In this document: positions 49,801-58,800 of the stretch, piece after piece
How positions within the stretch are numbered: the first letter of the stretch is position 1
Layout: the number at the start of each line of letters is the position of its first letter
NCBI GenBank assembly: GCA_000507305.1
Contig: DF240223.1
Coordinates: 6,358-70,357 of the forward strand
DNA: 64,000 nt
Direction: 5' to 3'
From: Breviolum minutum Mf 1.05b.01
Lineage: Eukaryota; Sar; Dinophyceae; Suessiales; Symbiodiniaceae
Notes under the pieces: model-generated
Told to the model about the DNA's origin: nothing
The model's input: only the letters and a program-made list of their open reading frames with translations
Databases searched by the model: none
Translations under genes and position numbers: made by a program

Positions 49801-52800
49801 GGGAGTAGGATCAAAGAAGGAAGAGTGCCATTGAAAAGAAGAGCAGAAAGAGTTGATATAATTTCAAAAAAACGTTCAGTAAGAAGGAAGACATGTCTTG
49901 CAAGAGGAAGCGTTTGAAGAGGGAAGGGCTTTTTAAAGGGAACACTTCTATCAAAACGAAAGAGTTGGATTGGAAACGGACGGGTTTTATTTAAACACAC
50001 TTCAATTGATACGGAGAAGCCGCACTTGGTTTGAGAAGGAAAGAGGATTTAAGAATTATGAGGGCTGTTAAAAGAGGGAGAGTGGAATCCATGAAGGAAG
50101 AATCGTATTCAAAGGAAGAATTTGATTAAAATGGTTGAGTATTGAAACGAAAAAAGAAAGGCCAACAAGGAGGAAATGTATCAAAAAAAGAAATGCTTAA
50201 AAAGGTAGCATTTAAAAATCAAACAGTTTGATTGAAAAAGAAGAGTTTTATCGCAAAAACCATATTAGTTGAAGGAGAAGGGTTTTATTGAAAGAAGACG
50301 ACTTGGATGACTTGTACTTAAGAAAATGGTCCGGTTTAAAAGAAAAGGGGTCTGATGAAAGAGCTTGACAAAAAGGGAAGCCTTCTCTTTAAAATGAACG
50401 GTTCGATTAAAAAGAAAGAGAGTTTGACTAGAAAAGTGGGGCAGGGTGAATTTGAGCAAGCAAAGTTTTATTGTTGAACCAAAACAGGTAGATAATATTC
50501 AAGAAGACTTTTTGAAAAGGAAGAGCTCCGTTTGTTTTTGGAAATGGTTTCTGTACATCAAAACGGAAGGGAACTTCTGAAAAATCAGTGATATGCATAG
50601 GGTATTTTGATTAGAACGCGTTGAAATGAACTGCTTTAACCGAAAGGGAAACATTTTGATTAACACGGAAGACTCGTACCAAACAAGGCTCGGGTATCAA
50701 ACAGGGTTCAAGAAGGAAAGAAGAATTTAAGAGCCTTGTTGAAAAGGACCCGTTTTGTTTAAAGAAGAGGTTGATCAAAATCATGGGTTTTGGTTTTGTT
50801 GAAAAGGAGTACTTCACTATGAGCACGAGCTCATATATTAAAGAAAACAATCCTCAGTGACTACCAGCCTTCCTGCAACAAGTGACTAACTACACTTCAA
50901 AACAAGCAAGGTCAACAAGATACTTGTCCTCTGGTCATCACAAACGACAAAAAATGGTAGACTTTCAGGGGGGGGTAGCAAATAAAAAGACAAATATATA
51001 TGTATATATACAGATATATACATACATTTTTTTCAATCTAACGCCCTTGGCACCTAGTGCAGGTGCATGTCCTAGTACCCTTGTTTGAAAAAAATTAGAA
51101 TCCGATATTGTGGTGATATTTCAATGTTGCGCCTCTGACAGAATGGAAGCACAAACAAAAGTTGAGGCACTGCTCTCGGCACTGGCACTGCTTGCACTGC
51201 TTCCTGCCCTTCCTGCCAGTTGTTTCTGCATGTTGGGCACTGCATCAGGTGGCAGCTCGGCTTCTGCAATGATGCGATATCCATAGACGGTTTCGTCGCC
51301 ATAACGCAGTGACATCAAACGTTCCAAAGAAACTTGGAAACATTCACCTTCAACCACGATACCAGGTGCATCGATACCAGGCCAACCTGACCGAGCTACA
51401 TCATGACGTCCAGCCTTCCACAGTACTTTCTTACTGTGTTTGTCCTTCAGCTTGCCATTGGCATCAAAATTTCCAACGGAAATACTGAGGAAATCACCTG
51501 TCTCCAAATGACTCAAAGGATCGAATCTCAGAATCATCCGAGAAGCCTTAGGCATTCGCACCGTTTTTCCCATAAAATCCTCATTGTTGATTGGATGACT
51601 CGTCTCCACGACACGATAACAGACTTTCGGAGTTTGCTCTGCTGCTTGCCAAACCAAGGAAGGCATTCGTTCACTGCCCAAAGCTCCACCTGAGGGATTT
51701 CAAAATCAGAAATCTCCAAGAGAAAGATTTCCATCTCTTTCAAGAAAAACGGTGTTACAAATGTTATTGAAAATAGGAGTTCAAGTTACTAAGTAACACT
51801 TCCAAAAAAAACAAGGAGCAGCTTTGACTTTCAAAGGTTCTCTTACTGCGTGTTCATCTAGGCTAGAAAGTTTTGTGGTGGATTGAAGATTTCCGAGACA
51901 TTTTGGGTGTTGAAGAGTTCCATAAAATTCGAAAGAGTTGCAACTTTCTTTAGCAATGCAGCGTTGACACCAGGAATGATCACAAGGACTATTGCCAAAA
52001 CATGAACTCCAAGCGGCTTCAAAACATTCTAACAGATTCTATGTCTTAACCATGTTCATACAAGAATGAGATGATTGCAATTATTGCAACTGGCTATTTT
52101 GTCTCTATTGTTCTTTTGTTTGATTATTCATTGCATCACCTGCAAATGCTGCACATCCGAAATTCTACGAATTCGCTGGTTCGAAACATATATCCATCCC
52201 ATTGACCCTGAAACGCATTGGACGGTCAAACCTCTTCAAAGGTCTTGAAATCTGTTGATATCGCTAACGTTTTTTTGTTTCTTGTTGGGCCTAAGATGAA
52301 GCTGAAGTACTTGTTCCTTTCGCTCACATCTTCTTCCACTGCTTTCAGCAAAAGGATCCGATGTCGACTGAGGGTGCTGAAAACCAAATGGATCATATCT
52401 GCTTGATCCCCTGGAAATTCCACAGTCGCTAAGTCCCCAATCTTTTCACTCCACAAACTGAAAGTGCATGAAGCAACTGCTAAACTCTGTGTGTCATCGT
52501 CTTCCATTTGCTCTTTGGCCGGCCAAGCCGTCATAGCAAGGTGCGCATGACACTGCATCAACACATCATAGGCTTTCGCCGCATTTGCCTGTCGAATCCA
52601 CCTTGCTAAAACTTTGCGAGCAAACTTTTGAGTGAAGCGACGGAAAAGCTTGGTATGTTCCTCCAAACATTCCAAAGATTCCGCAGAAGTTTTGGCAAGC
52701 TTCGCATGTTCCATGAAATCTTGAAGTAAAAGTGCCACATGAACTGTGAAGAGAAAGGGCTGTACCAATGGTCCATCAAAACTTCCACAGGCCAAATCCT

Positions 52801-55800
52801 TCATGGCTTCAAAAAGTTGATTCAACAAAGGCAATATCAAACGTGGAGATGTTGTGAGTTCTTCATGCAACCAACCGAACTCCACAGGCAATGTCTCTAA
52901 AGAAGGAACTTTCCAATCCTTCCAGCTTAAACTTCGAGTTCCATATGATCCCGGCTCGAATAGACAGGAGAAGAAGACTCGCTGGAATTGACGATGATGC
53001 AAAAGTGAGATGTGGTTCGGAATCACAAAATCAAGAAGTAAAGGAATTCGAAGACCTTGAGGTTGAATTTTGGCAAAACTTGATTCAAAACTTTGACGGT
53101 TAAATTATCCTCTACACGTTTTTGGCTGAAAAAGACTTCACCCTTCCGGAAAATCATTTAGACACTTTTTAAGAATGATGTTCACTTCTAGGAAGAGACT
53201 GTGATTCATGTTGAGAACGGGCTTCGGTACTTCCAATGAACCTGTTTAGAACAACTTGTTTCGACTGGTCATGTCGAATCGTGTGAATCGTGCCTGGGCA
53301 GTTGAGAATTGACAGCAAACACTCTGCCTGTTGCTGAGTCAAGGAAAAATCGAAATCTGGAAGAACGGATGTAGAGAGGATCTCATTCTCCAAAGCAGCA
53401 CCAAAACGCACATAGGGTAATGAAGGGCACAGCACTTTTGGATGTGTTAAGGATGGTTGCAAGAAGAGCTTATTCGGATGCCTTTGAATAAGGCTGCAAA
53501 CATGATCGACTTGTACTGCAACTTTTGTTGGCGGGTTGAAAACTGAAAAACTGAAATCGATGTTGGCCACTTCATCGACACTCAAAATGTGATCTATCGG
53601 TGCAGTTGCTCCACCATCCAAAGCCACGAAGAGACTTGGGACTGAAGCCAATGTCATTTGATAAAAAACGGCCAAATGTAAAGCCAATTGCCATTCTGGA
53701 AATTCTTCCAAAAAGTGTTTGTCAAAACCCCAAGCCAAATCAACTTCCCAATCTTGGTAAGGTCGATCAATTTTTGGAAGGATCTGTGGAAGAGACGATT
53801 TGAACGAGGATTTCAAGGACCGAAGGATTTCCAAAATGGATTTGCCTACGCCGACTTCTGATCCTTCACCTTCAGGAGGTCCGAAGAGAAGTGATGAGTC
53901 TTGCAACGAGGTATAGAGACGATCAGGTTGATCACGACGATCACGTTTTGTTCCAGAACCTGGTCGTTCTGGTCGAAATAGAAGCAGAAAAAAACAAAAC
54001 ATTCCCTAATTCGAATTCAATCTCTGTGGAGTTTCTTGGTTTCGAATTTTGCGTGTTTCTGGCAGTAAAAAAATGAAACTCCCCTTTTCCACCTGCATGT
54101 CGTTGGCAAATCCGGCTTCGCACTTCGCCTCAAAGAAAATTCCAAATGGAAACTGAAACAATCCAACAAGGAGTTTCAAGGAGCTGAGTAGCTGTCAGTA
54201 GCTGTCAGTAGCTGTCACAGCTTTTCTCAAAGTGGAGTTCATGATGGCATTTGCTTGCTTTGAAGTTGGGTGAAATACATTTGCTTGCTTTGAAGGCCGG
54301 ATTGCAAGGTTGTGAAATGTCCCAAATAGAGTACGTGCACATTCTTCACATCCAAACTCTGACATCACAAAAGAATAACAGAAAATAAAATTGAAAACAT
54401 GGAACCATCAATACACAGTAGTTTTGACATGAATGAACCCACACACACATGGACACGCGTGCGCACAGGGGCTTTCTGCGGCTTGATGCAGTCATGTGCA
54501 CTGTTGCATGCCATCTTCGGTCAAATCGACCGTTATTTGAACTTTTGCTGACTTTAATCTGACTATAACATCACGCACACGGACCACTGTTGTGCAACTA
54601 TGTTGCAAGCGGCAGGAGACAACATGGGCAACCAAGCTGTAAGATCTGCAAAATTGGCTGGTCGACCCTCTGGCTTCTCCCAAGGCTGCAATGACCAAAT
54701 GGGCGAGCCTCCGAATTTGTCTTTGCAAAGCGTCGCAAAGGAAGTGGATTCCGTTGATTTGGATTTGGTGAGCACAATTTCAAAGAGCTCTAGGAGGGAT
54801 GCCATAACCAACACAGCTGTAGCACTGGAACTACGTCCCAGGGAAGATGATCGTATCGCCGCCAAGTAGTGTGCTGCCAAGCGATGGATGCCACGAAGCA
54901 CTTGAGCTTCGTTGGGACAAAGCTCTGTCCAAAGACCACGGCCTTCCATACATGAAAACATTAAACATGAGGTGTGTCAAGCTGCATCAAGGTGTCAAAT
55001 GCCTTCAGTCTCGTAGAACATACAACAGAATGTTAAATGTACTGAATCAGAAATGTTATAATTTTGGAGAACTTCGAAACCAGCGCTGTTCGCTTTTCCC
55101 ACTTTTTCTCCCTGCCTTCAAACACCAACGACTCCACCACTCCGCAAATCAAACGCTTGGAACGCCGAGAGCAACTGAGCGTTTCTTCCAAACGATCCTG
55201 GCTTTGGAAATTAATGGAATTAGATAAAAAAATACCAAACATTCAAAAACAAAGCCTTCATTTTTCCTCCAATTCACCTCATATGGGACGCTTAAAGGTC
55301 ACAACATGCCAATGCACATGACTCATCCATATGCACATGCGACTCATGCATATGTTCATGCTACATCATGCTACTCGATTCATGATTGTTGGCCCCAAAG
55401 CCTCTGCTATTGTGCTTCTGTCTCTACTGACATTTGAATTTCTGAGCAGGTATGTTTTTACATGGTTCTCAAATACCCCTCACCCACTGATGGGGGCTTT
55501 CGTGATACTCGAATGCGATACTCGAATGCAATCGAATCAATACATGCAAAGAAGGGCACTAGTCTGCTGGATGTATCAAGTTGGAAAACGCCAGGGCTGT
55601 ACCATGATGCACAAAACACACATACAATGTATAATTTATCGCAGGAACTTTAGAAGTCCAACGTCCGACAATATGGACTGATGAAAAGCAGAGCAGAGAC
55701 GTAGAGCCAGACCAGAAAAGACAAGATACAAGTGCGTGAAAGTCAGAAGAAACAAGATACAGTCGGGCGAAATGTTAGGAAAGCTGCGACTCGCTGTGTT

Positions 55801-58800
55801 TTCCAAATGATTTGAAGGTCAGGAGGATGGAAAAGTAGGCTCACTAAAGCGGCGGGTGCGGAGCCATGTGGTCAGAACAAATAAAAAAATGGTACGCCGC
55901 TGTGGCGCGAAGCACGTTTCCAAGTCAAAATGTACAAAGCACACCAGGTTCCGACCACTTTTTGAAGTTCAGATGTCAAAAAATGGCAGGTCACTGTGGC
56001 ACCAAGCGCGTTTACAAGTCAGAATGTGCAAAACAACCTGCGTTTTGGAGCCCTTTTGGAGGTTTCGATGTCCCAAGGTGTCCGACAGAAGAGATCGAAA
56101 GATTGATGCTCAGGTAGTCAGTGAACCAATCAGTCGTCAGTGAATTAGTCAGTTAGTCAATCCGTCTGTTAATTTGGTAGCTGGTTAGTCAGCTAGTCAC
56201 TTAGTCAGTTAGTTAGTCAATCAGTCTGCGAATCAGCTAGTCAGTTAACTAGTTGGTCAGTTAGTTAGCTAGTCACTTATCTAGCTAGTCAGTTTGTCAT
56301 TAGTCAGCTAATCAGTTGGTCGATTAGTCAGGTATTCAGTCCGCCAGTAAGCCGATCAGTCAGTTGGTCAATCAGTCAGTTAGTCAACCAGTCTGTTAAT
56401 CAAGAAATCAGTTAGTCAGTTAGGCAGTTAACTAATTAGTCAGTTAGTCATTAGTCAGTTAGTCAGTTGGTCAAGTAGTCAGTGTGTCAATCAGTCAGTT
56501 GGTCAGTCGGACAGTGAGTCAGTGTTTTTGCTTTGTCATCTTTGATTCACAACAACCAATCTCTCCTATAGGTTTCCGACTCTTGAAACTTCCGCTACCG
56601 CCTCGTGCGGTACTGGTGAGAAACATATATTCACTTGTCACCGGTTTCACATATAAATTTCAGGAAAGAGTCGCACATGAGGACGGCTTGTGTCACTGCT
56701 TCCAGTGTGGGGCCACCAGCAGCCGCTTGAGCGGAAGCAATTCCTGTCAAGTCCACATGAGGATTTGATGCTTTAGATGCAGTAGGCCCTGCAAATGCAC
56801 TTCGAACATCGGAAGGTATTAGAGCTGAGAGGAAATGCAATCGAAAACCGCCAAATCCACTGCCACCCTTGGGATCGACTGAATCGACTGCAGCATCTAT
56901 TCTTTCTCGATTGAATAGCCCCAGCCAACGCATGGGAGGAGCAACCAGCCAAATTTTCTGCAAACAAATGTGTACTCGTTGCAGCGCAGTTGAGGCTTCT
57001 GCATCTCTTGCACAACGTCTTGCCACTTGTTTCAACGCTATGGTCAACATGATGCGATCATCTGTGTTCAATTCTGAATCGGAATCTGCAGAATCTGGAA
57101 ACCTTCGAATCTGATCAAGATCTGCCACCATCTTTTCCAAGAAGAAAACACGAAAATTGAACATGCAATGCTTTTGGGCGACCTTGGACACACCAAGATC
57201 TGCAAGTAACGTTCTCAGAGCCAAAAACATACATTTTGCGTAGCATGTTCCTGCACGCTGAGGAGTTGTATGACCTGCTCCTGAACCAGGAACATCGGCA
57301 GATTTTAATGTAGGAAGTAAAACTTCGTAGAGCAGAAAACAATTGTGAGAACGATGTCGCACAAAATACATCCGGAACCTGAGCAAACATAAGCGTCAAT
57401 GTAAAATGTATCAATGTATCTGCTGGTAGCTTGTTTGAAAGTGTTGCTGGCTGCAATCTAAAAACCAAAAAAACCCAAGAGAAAAAGACAGTGACAAGAT
57501 GTGACAAGCAGCAGTGTGTACAGGAATGGCAAATTTAGGCGATCCTCTTTCACCGGACAGAGACACAACCTAAGAGGCTGAGCTTTCGATCACACTTTGA
57601 CAATTTGACATGAAGATCTTTGATGGAAAAATGTGAAAGTCAAAGTTTGGTCAGAAAAGATACAAGGTTTTGAGTTGAAAAGTTGAAAAGTCAAGATGAA
57701 AAGTGCTTCAAAAGTGATTTTCATTTCGATAAAACGAAAATATTTTGAGATTTTAAAAGATTCTGACTTTTCTGAGGAAAGTTCGATTTTTTGAGGTTTT
57801 TCACGTTTTTTTTTCATTCATTTTTCATTCATTTTCAACTTTCACGTTTTCAAGACGTTTTTTTTTTGTGACAAACAACTTTTTTCTGAGGCTTCAGACC
57901 CGGTTTGGTAGCGTGCCTTGCCCTGCTGCATTTGTGTCACATCGCAAGCGTGGAAGATGTGAATCCCAGCGCCCGAATTCAAAATTGTCAAAGCAAAATC
58001 ACCTGAATGTTCAAAACAAACAAAAGTGTTTGTTTGGACAAAAAAGTTTTGAAAAAAAAATCTACACAAAAGTTTGACAAAAATATTTCAATCACATACA
58101 CAAACACACAAATATAAACACTACAAACACATTACAAACATCAAACGACAAATGAAACATCAAAGGACGTCACAAGGTGGAAAGGTGGATCGGTGCATCT
58201 GAGACAATCGTCTTAGTTACTTAGTTTGTTTGGATCTTCAGCCAAGAGACTTTTGGACGTCTTCTCGATCATATACCTCAAATGGCACAATCTTCGCGGA
58301 ATTGCGATTGAAACACCTGAGGGAAAAACAGAGCTCGGAAAACCGGAAAACCGGAAGATGCAATCAATGCAATCAATGCAATCAAGGAACATGAGAGCAT
58401 GACCACCCGAATCGCCTGAAATGGAACAATTTCAGTGACAAGCCACAAACTTTGTCATAGCGCATAGTCAGATGTAATGATGTAATCAATTAAGGATAAT
58501 TAAGGTGTATATAGGTGAATATAATAAATTGTATACTGTATAATATGTATAAATGATAGATATTCAGAGAATCATGCTCTTTTCTCGCCATTTCTCCACG
58601 AGTTTTCATAGTTTTCATCATGTTTCATGGGTTTCTCTCGAGTCCTCAAGTCCTCCGTTCTCGTTTCTTCGTTTCTTCGCCTCGCCAGCCTCCTTCGCAC
58701 AACCAGCGTTGCCCGATCTCCAAAGCGAAAATCTCCCGCCTGGATGTGAAACTGCGAAAGTTTTGTTGAAGATTTAGGGAAACTCTCTGATCTAACTTTG

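Larger units (their letters stand above)
47600..51120. other. Large intron region, 3.5 kb
   Basis: No exon recognised. Contents: a G/T-skewed stretch with open frames (48,363-48,712), TA-rich tracts (49,098-49,280), a GGTACC inverted repeat, a purine-rich degenerate repeat field (49,690-50,850) and a second TA tract (50,990-51,025). Confidence 0.5.
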
